64,000 bases of DNA from contig NZ_CP052757.1 in NCBI RefSeq assembly GCF_009708005.2, forward strand, positions 1,736,001 through 1,800,000, in the 5' to 3' direction. Each line of letters opens with the position of its first letter. Position 1 is the first letter of the stretch. The notes below the pieces were generated by a model, which saw nothing but the letters and a program-made list of their open reading frames with translations, was not told the DNA's origin and searched no databases. Shown piece by piece: positions 1 through 8,345 of the stretch. The position numbers and the translations under genes were made by a program. Source of the DNA: Cellulosimicrobium protaetiae (GTDB lineage Bacteria; Actinomycetota; Actinomycetes; Actinomycetales; Cellulomonadaceae).

Positions 1-177
1 GTCCTCGCGGGGCGCGTGCTGCTGCCCGCCCACCAGGCACGGGACGCCGGGATCGCCGCGGCGTTCAGCATCGCGCCGGGGCCGATCGCGCTCGACGAGC
101 TCCTCGACCGCACCGCGTCCCGGCTGACCGACCTCGCCGCGACGGTCACGAGCCTGCACATCGCCTCGCGACACTGA
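1..177 (+). CDS. Glycerate kinase, C-terminal fragment (cut by window start)
   Basis: Open from the first base in frame 1 and ending at TGA 175-177; 58 residues are visible. The segment reads ...AGIAAAFSIAPGPIALDELL... followed by a helical end. This matches the C-terminus of GlxK/GarK-type glycerate 2-kinases, where an AGI-A-FSI-PGP-SLEEA motif precedes the last helix. In that family ATP phosphorylates D-glycerate on the way to glycolysis. Catalytic residues lie outside the window, so function rests on this C-terminal motif alone. It is convergent with the AAA ATPase gene. Confidence 0.6.
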   Translation, partial: VLAGRVLLPAHQARDAGIAAAFSIAPGPIALDELLDRTASRLTDLAATVTSLHIASRH

Positions 178-180
178 CCC

Positions 181-215
181 CGAGACCCGAGACCCGAGAC
201 CCGAGACCCGAGACC
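181..215. repeat. Five perfect tandem copies of a 7-bp unit CGAGACC
   Basis: Five uninterrupted copies of CGAGACC fill the 45-bp gap between the convergent glycerate kinase and AAA ATPase genes. Such a short perfect microsatellite is prone to slipped-strand copy-number change. No coding role is seen. Confidence 0.9.
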
Positions 216-222
216 GTCGGTG

Positions 223-1434
223 TCAGCGCCGGGGCCAGGTCCACGGCGGTTGGTCGAGCAGACCCTCGCGGCCCGCGACCGTCGTCTCCCCGAACGGTGA
301 GCGGACGAGCTCGACCTCCTGGAGGTCGTCGGAGCCCGGTAGGTCCCTCGTGCCCGCCGCCGTCGCGTCCCGCAGCGCCTCGACGAGCGGCGTCGCATGG
401 GTCACCACGACCACCTGCGTCTCCCGGGCCGCGGCGTGCACGAGCGCGCCGAGCGCGGGCAGCAGGTCGGGGTGCAGGCTCGTCTCGGGCTCGTTGAGCA
501 CGAGCAGCTCGGGCGGGCGCGGCGAGAGCAGCGCGGCGACGAGGAACAGGTAGCGCAGCGTGCCGTCGCTCAGCTCGGCGGCGGTGAGAGGCCGCAGCAG
601 ACCGTCCTGGTGGAGGGCGATCTCGAACCGTCCGTCGTCGGCGTGCACCGCGAGCCGGCTGCCGGGGAACGCACGGGAGACGGCGTCGTCGAGCTCGTCG
701 CCGCGGCCGAGGTCCCGCACCGTCTCGAGCGCGGCCGCGAGGTCCGCGCCGTCGTGCGCGAGGACGGGCGTGCGGGTGCCGACCTGCGGCGCGCGGGCCG
801 GCGCTGCCGCGTCGGTGCGGAGCTGGTCGTAGAACCGCCACGAGCGCAGGGCCTCCCGCACCGCGACGACCTCCGGCGCGCCTACCGGGTCGACGAGCTC
901 GGTGAGCACGCTGTCGAACGACCGGAGCCGGGCGGGGGAGGAGACCCAGCCTCCGGAGTCGTCCCGCACACGGACGGCGGGCCCGCGGCGCTCGACCTGG
1001 AGAGCCGCGGGGCGCGGGACGGGTCCGGACCAGATCGACTCGACCTTGATCTCCGGGTCGAGGCCGAACGCCGAACCCGGGTGCTGCGGCAGCCCGAGGT
1101 CGACGGCGTAGCCGAGGTCGGAGGGCGCGGCGCCTGCGAACCCCAGCCGCAGCGCGACGGGCGCGGTGCGCCGCGTGCCCTGGACCGCGCCGCCGTCGCG
1201 CACCGCGCGGCCGCCGCCGTGCTCCGGCCCGGCCCACAGCGTCGAGCGCAGCCCGCCCTCGCGCGCGACCGCACCCACGGCGCCCCCGAGCGCGCACCCG
1301 GCGAGCAGACGCAGCGCGCGGTACAGGCTCGACTTGCCCGTCCCGTTCGCACCGGTCACGACCGTGAGCCGGCCGAGCGGCAGGACCAGGCCGCGCAGGG
1401 ACCGGTACCCCTCCACGGCGATCGTCGCGAGCAT
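223..1434 (-). CDS. AAA family ATPase (RecF/SMC-like, AAA_21 type)
   Basis: 403 residues. The start follows a strong SD (GGGAGGTGA). An N-terminal RSLRGL-type strand leads into Walker A GANGTGKS at residues 28-35. Near the C-terminus are a signature-like LSDGTLRYL, a Walker B ending LLVLNEPETSLHP and a switch histidine in VVVTHATPLVEAL. This layout is that of stand-alone ABC/SMC-like ATPases of the RecF/OLD type that lack a nuclease domain. No partner gene adjoins it: the operon upstream ends in a hairpin at 1509-1540. The cellular role is unknown; DNA repair or phage/plasmid defence is possible for the family but nothing here proves it. Confidence 0.8.
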   Translation of the reverse strand: MLATIAVEGYRSLRGLVLPLGRLTVVTGANGTGKSSLYRALRLLAGCALGGAVGAVAREGGLRSTLWAGPEHGGGRAVRDGGAVQGTRRTAPVALRLGFAGAAPSDLGYAVDLGLPQHPGSAFGLDPEIKVESIWSGPVPRPAALQVERRGPAVRVRDDSGGWVSSPARLRSFDSVLTELVDPVGAPEVVAVREALRSWRFYDQLRTDAAAPARAPQVGTRTPVLAHDGADLAAALETVRDLGRGDELDDAVSRAFPGSRLAVHADDGRFEIALHQDGLLRPLTAAELSDGTLRYLFLVAALLSPRPPELLVLNEPETSLHPDLLPALGALVHAAARETQVVVVTHATPLVEALRDATAAGTRDLPGSDDLQEVELVRSPFGETTVAGREGLLDQPPWTWPRR

Positions 1435-1508
1435 CCGTCACCTCCCGCCGCGCATGCTACGTGCCGCGTCCCACAGTGCCGGGGGTCGGGCCGTCGTGGG
1501 AACAGGGA

Positions 1509-1540
1509 AGGGCCCGGCCCTCGACGGAGGACCGGGCCCT
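1509..1540 (-). terminator. Hairpin terminator after ridA
   Basis: Arms AGGGCCCGG and CCGGGCCCT pair perfectly over 9 bp, with a further inner CCTC/GGAGG pairing. It lies 25 nt past the ridA stop codon and before the AAA ATPase start. There is no U tract. Confidence 0.65.
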
Positions 1541-1564
1541 GCGCGCCCGCAGCGTGGCGCGAGG

Positions 1565-1972
1565 TCAGTCGGTGATGGCGAAGGCGTCGATCTCGACGAG
1601 CATCTCCTCGCGCGGCAGGCCGGTGAACACCGTGGTGCGGCTGGGGAGCACGCCCTTCGTGGTGTGCTGCGCGACGAACGCGCCGTACGCGTCGTTCATG
1701 ATCGGGAAGTCCTCGCGCTTCGTGAGGTAGACGCGCAGCATGACGACGTCGTCGAACGTGGCGCCGGACGCCTCGACGATGGCCCGCACGTTCTCGAGCG
1801 TGCGCGTGGTCTGCGCGGCGACGTCGCCCGGGTACAGGTACTCGTTCGTCGCGGGGTCCACGGGGCCCTGGCCGGAGACCTGGACGAACGGGCCCTTGCG
1901 CACGCCCTGGTGGAACGTGTGCGCGGGCGCCGGGGCGTCGGGGGTCGAGATCGCGGTCTTCTCGCTGGTCAT
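1565..1972 (-). CDS. RidA family (YjgF/YER057c/UK114) enamine/imine deaminase
   Basis: 135 residues; the ATG at 1972 has an AGAGGAC Shine-Dalgarno and gives the normal family length. Family hallmarks are visible: a VSGQGPVDPAT segment, TTRTLENVRAIVEASGATFDDVVMLRVYLT, and a C-terminal VEIDAFAI where the family active-site arginine/glutamate region lies. RidA proteins hydrolyse reactive enamine/imine intermediates such as 2-aminoacrylate released by PLP-dependent dehydratases. It is the last gene of the operon, 43 bp after a PLP-dependent D-amino-acid deaminase, so it probably detoxifies that enzyme's product. This coupling is inferred from context. Confidence 0.88.
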   Translation of the reverse strand: MTSEKTAISTPDAPAPAHTFHQGVRKGPFVQVSGQGPVDPATNEYLYPGDVAAQTTRTLENVRAIVEASGATFDDVVMLRVYLTKREDFPIMNDAYGAFVAQHTTKGVLPSRTTVFTGLPREEMLVEIDAFAITD

Positions 1973-2015
1973 GGTGTCCTCTCGGGATCTTCGGTGTGTC
2001 GTTCGGCGGGCGTGG

Positions 2016-3392
2016 TCAGAGATCGATGGTCGCGAGGTCCACGACCTCGTCGCCGCGCACGACGGCGGCAACGCGCCAGCGGTCGAACGTCGTGCAGGGG
2101 TGGGAGATGCCGAACCCGACGACGTCGCCCGGGCGGACCTGGGCGGTCGCGGGGCCGGTGACCTGACTGGCGCCTGCCTCGTCGGCGTCGAGCGCGAGGT
2201 AGAGGTGCTGGTCGTTGAGCGCGGTCACGCGCGTCCCGGCGAGCTCGCGCGCGGGCAGCCAGCCGTCGTCGGACTGCGAGCGCAGCCAGAGCGCGACGGG
2301 CAGGTCGATGTCGAACGACACGTCGCGGCGCCCGATGCCGCAGACCGCGAGGCCGGGCTCGGGGACGGACAGGACCTGGCCCCAGACGGTCGCGGCGCCC
2401 TGCAGCGGCTCGGCGCCGGGGATGCGGCTCCACGGGTCGGTGCGCGAGTAGAAGCCGTGGTCGTGCGTGACGTACGCGCCCGAGCGCACGACGACGCGGA
2501 CCTCGACCTCGCGACCGTCGGCGCCGGCGACCGGCCCGGGCAGCTCGGCGAGCACGACGTCGAGGAACGAGCTGCCGCCCGCGGACAGCACGAGCGGCTC
2601 GTCGACGCCCGCGAGGCCCTCGCGGACGAACGCGGCGCCGAGGTCGCGCAGACCGTCGCACCACGCGGCGACGGCGGCGAGCTCGTCGGCGCTCGTGCCG
2701 CCCGCGACCGAGCCCTCGTACCCCGTCACGCCGAGGAGTCGTAGGCCCGCCGCGTGGACGGCGCGCGCGAGGTCGAGCGCGGCGGCGGTGCTGCGCACGC
2801 CCGTGCGCCCGCCCGGGACGCCGAGCTCGACGAGCACACCCAGGCGTGCCCGGACGGCGGCGGGCGCGGCGGCGAGGCCGCGCGCGAGCAGCTCCACGCC
2901 GTGCGGCGAGTCGACGCAGAGCCACACCTCGTCCGCGCGTCCGGCCGCGTCGGCGCGCGCCAGGTCCTCGCGCAGCGATGCGATCTCGCGCGGGTCGAGC
3001 AGCTCGTTCGCGAGCAGCACGCGCGGCACGCCCCAGTCGCGCACCGTGCGGAGCTGGGCGGGCGTGGCGACCGTCGCGCCCCACGCGCCCGCGGCGGCCT
3101 GGCGCGCGAACAGGGCGCGCGACATGGTCGTCTTCACGTGGGGCGCGTGCTCGACGCCACGCTCCGCGCACACGCGCGCGACGACGCCGACGTTGTGGTC
3201 GAGCGTCGCGTCGTCGAGCGTGAGCAGCGGCCAGGAGAAGGCACCGTCCGTGACGCGCGGCGAGCCCGCGAGCACGTCCGCGACGGTCGCCGGGCCGTCG
3301 AGCCGCAGGCCCTTGGTCCGGGGCCCGACGGCGTCGTGCGCCCAGGGTCGGTCGGGTGCGGGACGCGCGGCGTCGTCCGTCGTGCCGGTCAT
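2016..3392 (-). CDS. PLP-dependent D-amino-acid deaminase / D-threonine aldolase-like (fold type III)
   Basis: 458 residues; ATG preceded by GAGGAGG. The N-terminal alanine-racemase-like barrel carries HAPHVKTTMSRAL (about residues 77-89), whose lysine is the expected PLP Schiff-base residue. The C-terminal domain ends with GISHPCTTFDRW, where the His-x-Cys pair matches the metal site of eukaryotic-type D-serine dehydratase and D-threonine aldolase. Family members cleave or deaminate D-serine/D-threonine to oxo-acids or glycine plus aldehyde. Longer members are annotated amino acid deaminase. It sits between a D-aminoacylase and RidA, which fits use of a freed D-amino acid. The exact substrate cannot be read from sequence. 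Confidence 0.8.
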   Translation of the reverse strand: MTGTTDDAARPAPDRPWAHDAVGPRTKGLRLDGPATVADVLAGSPRVTDGAFSWPLLTLDDATLDHNVGVVARVCAERGVEHAPHVKTTMSRALFARQAAAGAWGATVATPAQLRTVRDWGVPRVLLANELLDPREIASLREDLARADAAGRADEVWLCVDSPHGVELLARGLAAAPAAVRARLGVLVELGVPGGRTGVRSTAAALDLARAVHAAGLRLLGVTGYEGSVAGGTSADELAAVAAWCDGLRDLGAAFVREGLAGVDEPLVLSAGGSSFLDVVLAELPGPVAGADGREVEVRVVVRSGAYVTHDHGFYSRTDPWSRIPGAEPLQGAATVWGQVLSVPEPGLAVCGIGRRDVSFDIDLPVALWLRSQSDDGWLPARELAGTRVTALNDQHLYLALDADEAGASQVTGPATAQVRPGDVVGFGISHPCTTFDRWRVAAVVRGDEVVDLATIDL

Positions 3393-3438
3393 GTGGTCCT
3401 CCTCGGGAGTGGGGCTCTCGTGCTGGACGGCTCGCGGC

Positions 3439-5097
3439 TCACGCCAGCGGCACGCCCGCGCCCGGGCGCAGCGGCCGGCCCGGGAGGGCGTCGGTCAGCG
3501 AGCCGTCGCGCAGGACGGGGACGCCCGCCACGAGCACGTCGTCCACGCCCGACGCCGGGCGGCGCGGGTCCTCGTACGTCGCCTCGTCGCGCACCCGGTC
3601 GGGGTCGACGAGCGCGAGGTCCGCGACCGCCCCCGGCACCACCACGCCGCGCCCGGCGAGCGCGAACCGCGCGGCGGGCCGTGTCGAGAGGTGCGTGAGG
3701 GCGTCGTGCCACGTCCAGTCCCCGAGCGTACGCACGTGCTCGGCGAGGAAGCGCGCGAAGGCACCCCACCCGCGCGGGTGGGGGCGGCCGCCGGCGTAGA
3801 TCGCGTCGGACCCGCCCACGTGCGCGTCGTGGCGCAGCAGCGCACGGACGGACTCGGGGGAGTTGGTCGGGGGCTGGGCGAACACGCACGAGGCGCGCAG
3901 GTGCGTCGCGACGAGCAGACGCACCGCGGCCTCGGCCGGCGCCAGGCCCAGGCGGGCGGCGACGTCGGGGAGCGTCATGCCCTCGGCCCAGGTCAGGTCC
4001 TCGGCGGGCTCGCCGGCGGGGGCCCCAGCAGCGGCGCCCGTGGGGACGGCCGCCATCGTGACGCGGGGCCACAGGTCGGCCAGGGCGGGGAAGTGCTCGC
4101 GGTGCAGGCGGTCGAGCACGGCGGGGTCGGCCAGGGCGGCCACGGTCGCGTCGACGTCGGCGATCGGCAGCCACGTCGGCAGCGACACCATCGACAGGAT
4201 CGAGCACCCGCGCAGGTAGGGGTAGGAGTCGAACGTGACGTCCAGGCCCTGGGCGTGGGCGTCGTCGACGTACCCCAGGAGCTCCGCGGCCGGGCCGTGG
4301 TAGTGCGAGACGTGCGTCGCGACGCCGGACGCGCGTGCGACGCGCACGAGCTCGGCGAACGCCGGGCCGGCCTTGTCCTCGTAGCCACGCATGTGCGACA
4401 CGTGGGGGAGTCGGCGGGCCGCGAGGACGCCGGTGAGGGCGACGAGCTCGGCCTCGTCGGCGTACGTCGCCGGGACGTACTCCAGGCCGGTCGACATGCC
4501 CAGCGCGCCGTCGTCGAGCGCGGCCGTGAGCAGGGCGCGCATCCGGTCCGTCTCGGCGGGCGTCGCGGTGCGTGCCGCAGCCCCCAGGACGGCGTAGCGG
4601 ATCGTGCCGTGCGGGGCGAGGTAGCCGACGTTGACCCGGGTCGAGCGGTCGTAGGTCGCGAGCAGGTCCGCGACGGACCCGCCGCGGAACGTCGGGTGCT
4701 CGCCGTTGATCGCGGCGAAGTACCCGCTCGCCCAGGTGGCGGCGTCGTGCAGGCCCGACGCCGTCTCGTCGCCCGGCCCGGACGCCTCGCCCGGCGCGGG
4801 CGAGGGCGCGTAGGACACGCCGTCCTGCCCGACGACGACGCTCGTCACGCCCTGGCGCAGCATCGCGAGCTGCACGTCCTCGTCCAGGACCGCGGCCTCG
4901 CCGTGCACGTGCGCGTCCACGAAACCCGGCAGCAGCAGGCGCTCGCCCGCGTCCAGCACGTCGGCGTCGGCGGGGGCGGTGGCCGCGGCCGGGGCCACGC
5001 TCTCGACGCGGCCCGCGCGGACTGTGACGTCGACGGGGGAGGAGGCGCCGCCGTCGGGCAGGACGAGGCGCGCGCCGCGGACCACGAGCGCGCTCAT
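3439..5097 (-). CDS. N-acyl-D-amino-acid deacylase (D-aminoacylase, amidohydrolase superfamily)
   Basis: 552 residues. The ATG at 5097 overlaps the hexosaminidase stop (ATGA), so translation is coupled. Amidohydrolase signatures: GFVDAHVHG with the HxH metal ligands at 63 and 65, GMSTGLEYVPATYADEAEL, HVSHMRGYED, THVSHYHG, and a late GGSDAIYAGGRPHPRGWG with the catalytic aspartate. The enzyme removes the acyl group from N-acyl-D-amino acids. The large reading frame extending upstream of 5097 is antisense shadow within the hexosaminidase. Its position before a D-amino-acid deaminase supports a two-step route; substrate chirality is inferred from family similarity. Confidence 0.85.
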   Translation of the reverse strand: MSALVVRGARLVLPDGGASSPVDVTVRAGRVESVAPAAATAPADADVLDAGERLLLPGFVDAHVHGEAAVLDEDVQLAMLRQGVTSVVVGQDGVSYAPSPAPGEASGPGDETASGLHDAATWASGYFAAINGEHPTFRGGSVADLLATYDRSTRVNVGYLAPHGTIRYAVLGAAARTATPAETDRMRALLTAALDDGALGMSTGLEYVPATYADEAELVALTGVLAARRLPHVSHMRGYEDKAGPAFAELVRVARASGVATHVSHYHGPAAELLGYVDDAHAQGLDVTFDSYPYLRGCSILSMVSLPTWLPIADVDATVAALADPAVLDRLHREHFPALADLWPRVTMAAVPTGAAAGAPAGEPAEDLTWAEGMTLPDVAARLGLAPAEAAVRLLVATHLRASCVFAQPPTNSPESVRALLRHDAHVGGSDAIYAGGRPHPRGWGAFARFLAEHVRTLGDWTWHDALTHLSTRPAARFALAGRGVVVPGAVADLALVDPDRVRDEATYEDPRRPASGVDDVLVAGVPVLRDGSLTDALPGRPLRPGAGVPLA

Positions 5098-6941
5098 GCG
5101 GGGCCGCCCTCGTCCTCGTCGCGACCCTCGACCCAGCCGCCGACGCCGCGCAGCCCGCCCGCGGCGAGCTCGGCCGCGCGGTCGCGGGGCCAGCCCGCGA
5201 CGCCGGGCCGGGTCTGCCACGGGTGCGGTCCGTCGAGCGGGCGGTACTCGACCCCGTACGCGTCGAGGCGCGGCAGGTGGTGCGTCACGAGGCGCTCGCG
5301 GAAGTCGATCGAGGCGGGCGAGCCCGGGGACCGGTCCGTCGCCGCCGACCACATCACCTCCGCGAACGCCGCGAGGCGCGGGAACGCGGCGTAGTCGACG
5401 CGGCGAGCGGAGTCGAGGTGCTCGGACCACAGCTCGGCCTGGCCGCCCAGGAGGGCGCCGGTGCGACCGTCGCTCGTGCCTGCGTCCTGTCGCGTGCTCG
5501 CGAGCCCGGCCGGCAGCGGCTCGAACGCGTACACGTCGTCGAGCGTCGTGAGGAAGCCGACCGGCACCGGCTCGTCCGGGGCGTCGCCGCCGCGGTGGTC
5601 GAGGTAGACGACCTGCTCCGGGGCCATGACGACGTCGTGGCCGGCGGCGAGCGCGTCCGCCCCGACGGCCCAGCCGCGCCACGACGTCACGACGACGTCG
5701 CGGGGGAGCGCGGGCCCGAACGCCTCGTCCCACACGACCGCGCGGCGCCCGCGGGACGCGACGTGCTCCGCGAGCCGGGCGAGGAACCAGCCGTGCAGCC
5801 CGCCGACGTCGTCGAGCCCGAGCGCCTCCGCACGCGCGACGATCGCCGGGTTCTCGCGCCACAGCGTCGTGGGGACCTCGTCACCGCCGATCGCGACGAA
5901 CGGCGCGTCGAACACGTCGAGCACCTCGTCGAGCACGTTCCGGAAGAACTCCAGCGACTCCTCGGACGGGTCGAGCACCTCGGTGCTCACGCCCCAGGTC
6001 GTGCGGACCTCGTGCCGCTGCTTGCGCGTGCCCAGCTCCGGGTAGGCCGCGACGGCCGCCTCCACGTGACCCGGCGCGTCGATCTCCGGCACGACCGTCA
6101 CACCCCGCTCGCGCGCGTACGCGACGATCTCGCGCAGGTCGTCCTGCGTGTAGAAGCCGCCGTGCGGGCGGCCGTCGAACACCCCGGCGCGCCACGTCCC
6201 GACGCCCGACTCGCGCCGCCACGCCCCGACCTCCGTGAGCCGGGGATAGCGCGCGATCTCCATGCGCCACCCCTGGTCGTCGGTGAGGTGGAGCTGGAGC
6301 ACGTTGAGGCGGTGCGCCGCGGCGAGGTCGACGAACCGCAGCACGTCGGCCTTCGGGAGGAAGTGGCGCGCGACGTCGAGCAGCACGCCGCGCCACGGGA
6401 ACCGGGGGTGGTCGGTGATCGTGACGTGGGGGAGCACGAGCTGCCCGTGGTGGTCGTCCGCTGCCGCGCTCGTCACGGCCGGGACCGGCGCCCGGCGGAA
6501 CGCGGCCGGGCCGGCGAGCTGGCGGAGCGTCTGCGCGGCCGCGTGCGCGCCGTCGAGGTCACCGGCGTCTACGCGGACCCCGGCGGCGTCGACCGTGAGG
6601 CGGTAGCCCGACGGCGGGAGGCCGCGGTCGAGCGCGAACGTCACCGTGGCCTGGCCGACGTGGGACCCCCGCGCGGGCACCTCCGGAGAAGCGTCAGCGG
6701 GGCGAGGTGCCGGGGTGTCCGCGGCGGGATCGACGGGCACGAGGTCGATGCCGAAGGCGTCCTCCGTGGCGCGGCTCCACCAGCGTGCGGCTGTGCGCAG
6801 CGCCGGGTCGGCGAGGACCCGCGTCCCGTCGGCGACGACGGTCGTGCCGTCCCCGGGCGTCAGCGCCACCGGAGCCGGGAGGATCCCGGAGGGGTCCGTC
6901 GTGAACTCGGAGCGTGACGTGGGCACCTTTTGGAAGGACAC
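5094..6941 (-). CDS. Beta-N-acetylhexosaminidase, GH20
   Basis: 615 residues, no obvious signal peptide, so probably cytoplasmic. An N-terminal GH20b domain (about 20-175) precedes the catalytic barrel. The barrel has LHLTDDQGWR (217-226), VVPEIDAPGH (283-292) and the catalytic Asp354-Glu355 pair in AIGGDEV. GH20 enzymes release terminal GlcNAc/GalNAc by substrate-assisted catalysis. The start is GTG with no SD, but TAGGCT lies 6 nt upstream (6953-6948), indicating a leaderless mRNA. First gene of the operon with D-aminoacylase, deaminase and RidA, which suggests breakdown of imported muropeptide or chitin fragments. A divergent LacI regulator may control it. Confidence 0.9.
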   Translation of the reverse strand: MSFQKVPTSRSEFTTDPSGILPAPVALTPGDGTTVVADGTRVLADPALRTAARWWSRATEDAFGIDLVPVDPAADTPAPRPADASPEVPARGSHVGQATVTFALDRGLPPSGYRLTVDAAGVRVDAGDLDGAHAAAQTLRQLAGPAAFRRAPVPAVTSAAADDHHGQLVLPHVTITDHPRFPWRGVLLDVARHFLPKADVLRFVDLAAAHRLNVLQLHLTDDQGWRMEIARYPRLTEVGAWRRESGVGTWRAGVFDGRPHGGFYTQDDLREIVAYARERGVTVVPEIDAPGHVEAAVAAYPELGTRKQRHEVRTTWGVSTEVLDPSEESLEFFRNVLDEVLDVFDAPFVAIGGDEVPTTLWRENPAIVARAEALGLDDVGGLHGWFLARLAEHVASRGRRAVVWDEAFGPALPRDVVVTSWRGWAVGADALAAGHDVVMAPEQVVYLDHRGGDAPDEPVPVGFLTTLDDVYAFEPLPAGLASTRQDAGTSDGRTGALLGGQAELWSEHLDSARRVDYAAFPRLAAFAEVMWSAATDRSPGSPASIDFRERLVTHHLPRLDAYGVEYRPLDGPHPWQTRPGVAGWPRDRAAELAAGGLRGVGGWVEGRDEDEGGPA

Positions 6942-6947
6942 CGAACG

Positions 6948-6953
6948 AGCCTA
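6948..6953 (-). promoter_or_regulatory. -10 element of the hexosaminidase operon (leaderless)
   Basis: TAGGCT on the minus strand followed by 6 nt and the GTG start codon. No convincing -35 is visible. Confidence 0.55.
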
Positions 6954-7196
6954 GCCGCAACCGCCGTCGACTCCCCACTCGCCCCGGGCAAGGCGGGCCT
7001 CTCCCCGTCCCGCCCACCCCGCCCAGCGCTGAGAACGCCGCCATCCGCACCGAGAACGACATGGCGGTCGGGAGGAGCGTCATGGCGACCCCCATGTCGT
7101 GCTCGGCGGGAGCGGGAGCGAGAGGGGCGGGGGTGGGACTCGCGACCCGGCGAGGGTCGGGCGACGCAAGCATGCGTTCGGCGGTCCCGGATTCAC

Positions 7197-7209
7197 GCAA
7201 GCGGCTTGC
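7197..7209. promoter_or_regulatory. Candidate LacI-family operator GCAAGC-G-GCTTGC
   Basis: Perfect 6-bp arms around one central base, lying in the -35 zone of the lacI promoter in the 290-bp divergent gap between lacI and the hexosaminidase operon. An extra half-site GCAAGC is at 7166-7171. LacI-family operators are typically short GC-centred palindromes like this. The rest of 6954-7165 shows only a loose inverted repeat (CCGCCAT 7038-7044, ATGGCGG 7061-7067). Confidence 0.5.
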
Positions 7210-7218
7210 AACCGCGCG

Positions 7219-7224
7219 TATAGT
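7219..7224 (+). promoter_or_regulatory. -10 element of lacI (leaderless)
   Basis: TATAGT, 7 nt before the ATG at 7232, places the transcription start on or next to the start codon; no Shine-Dalgarno is present. Confidence 0.6.
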
Positions 7225-7231
7225 CGACGGC

Positions 7232-8263
7232 ATGTCGAGACGTCTGGCGGAGGTCGCCACCAAGGTCGGTGTCAGCGAGGCCACGGTGAGCCGCGTGCTC
7301 AACGGGAAGCCCGGCGTCTCGCAGGCGACGCGCGACGCGGTGCTCACCGCGCTCGACGTGCTCGGCTACGAGCGGCCGACCAAGCTGCGCGGCGAGCGCG
7401 GGCGCCTCGTGGGGCTCGTGCTCCCCGAGCTCGTCAACCCGATCTTCCCGGCGTTCGCCGAGGTCATCGGCGGTGCGCTCGCGCAGCAGGGCTTCACGCC
7501 GGTGCTGTGCACGCGGACCGCGGGCGGCGTCACGGAGGCCGAGTACATCGACCTGCTCCTGGGTCAGCACGTGTCGGGCGTGATCTTCGCGGGCGGGTTC
7601 TACGCGGAGCGCCTGGCCGACCACGCGCACTTCCGCCGGCTCGAGAAGCTCGGGCTGCCGGTCGTGCTCATGAACGCCTCGATCGAGGACCTCGACTTCC
7701 CGCGCGTCTCGTGCGACGACCTCGTCGCGATGAACCAGGCGCTCGGCCACGTGCTCTCGCTCGGCCACGAGAAGGTCGGCCTGCTGCTCGGGCCGGCGGA
7801 CCACGTGCCATCCGAGCGCAAGCTCGCCGCAGCGCAGGCGTTCGCCGAGCGGCAGGGGCACGTGCTCGACCCGACCCTCGTCGTGCACAGCCAGTACTCG
7901 CTCGAGAGCGGGCAGGCCGCCGCGAACCGGCTGCTCGAGGCCGGCGCGACGGCGATCGTGTGCGCGAGCGACCCTCTCGCCCTCGGTGCCGTGCGCGCGG
8001 TCCGGCGCGCGGGTCTCGACGTCCCGACGGACGTGTCCGTCGTCGGCTACGACGACTCGAACCTCATGAACTCCACCGACCCGGCGCTGACCACGGTCCG
8101 CCAGCCCATCGAGCCCATGGGCCGGGCGGCCGTCGACCTGCTCGCGAGCATGATCGCGGGTGCCGACGTCTCGCGCGACGAGCTCCTGTTCGAGCCCGAG
8201 CTCGTCGTGCGCGGCTCGACCGCCGCGGCGCACGCCGCCGGCCGTGAGGCCACCGCCTCCTAG
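7232..8263 (+). CDS. LacI family transcriptional regulator
   Basis: 343 residues. The HTH is at the extreme N-terminus (LAEVATKVGVSEATVSRVLNGKPGVSQATRDAV), followed by the hinge and a periplasmic-binding-protein-like effector domain ending with the usual DVSVVGYDDSNLMNSTDPALTTVRQP block. The ATG at 7232 puts the HTH in its normal place and is preceded by TATAGT at leaderless distance; longer starts back to 6914 add an unrelated tail. It is divergent from the hexosaminidase operon and upstream of the GH13/ABC operon. It could regulate either; the palindrome at 7197-7209 favours the divergent pair. The effector sugar is unknown. Confidence 0.9.
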   Translation: MSRRLAEVATKVGVSEATVSRVLNGKPGVSQATRDAVLTALDVLGYERPTKLRGERGRLVGLVLPELVNPIFPAFAEVIGGALAQQGFTPVLCTRTAGGVTEAEYIDLLLGQHVSGVIFAGGFYAERLADHAHFRRLEKLGLPVVLMNASIEDLDFPRVSCDDLVAMNQALGHVLSLGHEKVGLLLGPADHVPSERKLAAAQAFAERQGHVLDPTLVVHSQYSLESGQAAANRLLEAGATAIVCASDPLALGAVRAVRRAGLDVPTDVSVVGYDDSNLMNSTDPALTTVRQPIEPMGRAAVDLLASMIAGADVSRDELLFEPELVVRGSTAAAHAAGREATAS

Positions 8264-8280
8264 TCCGTACCGACTCCTCC

Positions 8281-8323
8281 AGGGCCCCGGCCCGGCCGCT
8301 CGCACGCGCCGGACCGGGGCCCT
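8281..8323 (+). terminator. Hairpin terminator after lacI
   Basis: Arms AGGGCCCCGG and CCGGGGCCCT (10 bp perfect) with an inner CCGG/CCGG pairing, 17 nt past the lacI stop. No U tract. Confidence 0.65.
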
Positions 8324-8345
8324 CGTCGTCGTGCCCTCCCGCGGT

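Noticed and set aside
181-215. Possible CRISPR array
   Set aside because: The repeats are 7 bp and directly adjacent with no spacers; this is a simple microsatellite.
7038-7067. CCGCCAT/ATGGCGG inverted repeat as an operator
   Set aside because: The arms are 16 nt apart and far from either -10; likely chance in this GC content.
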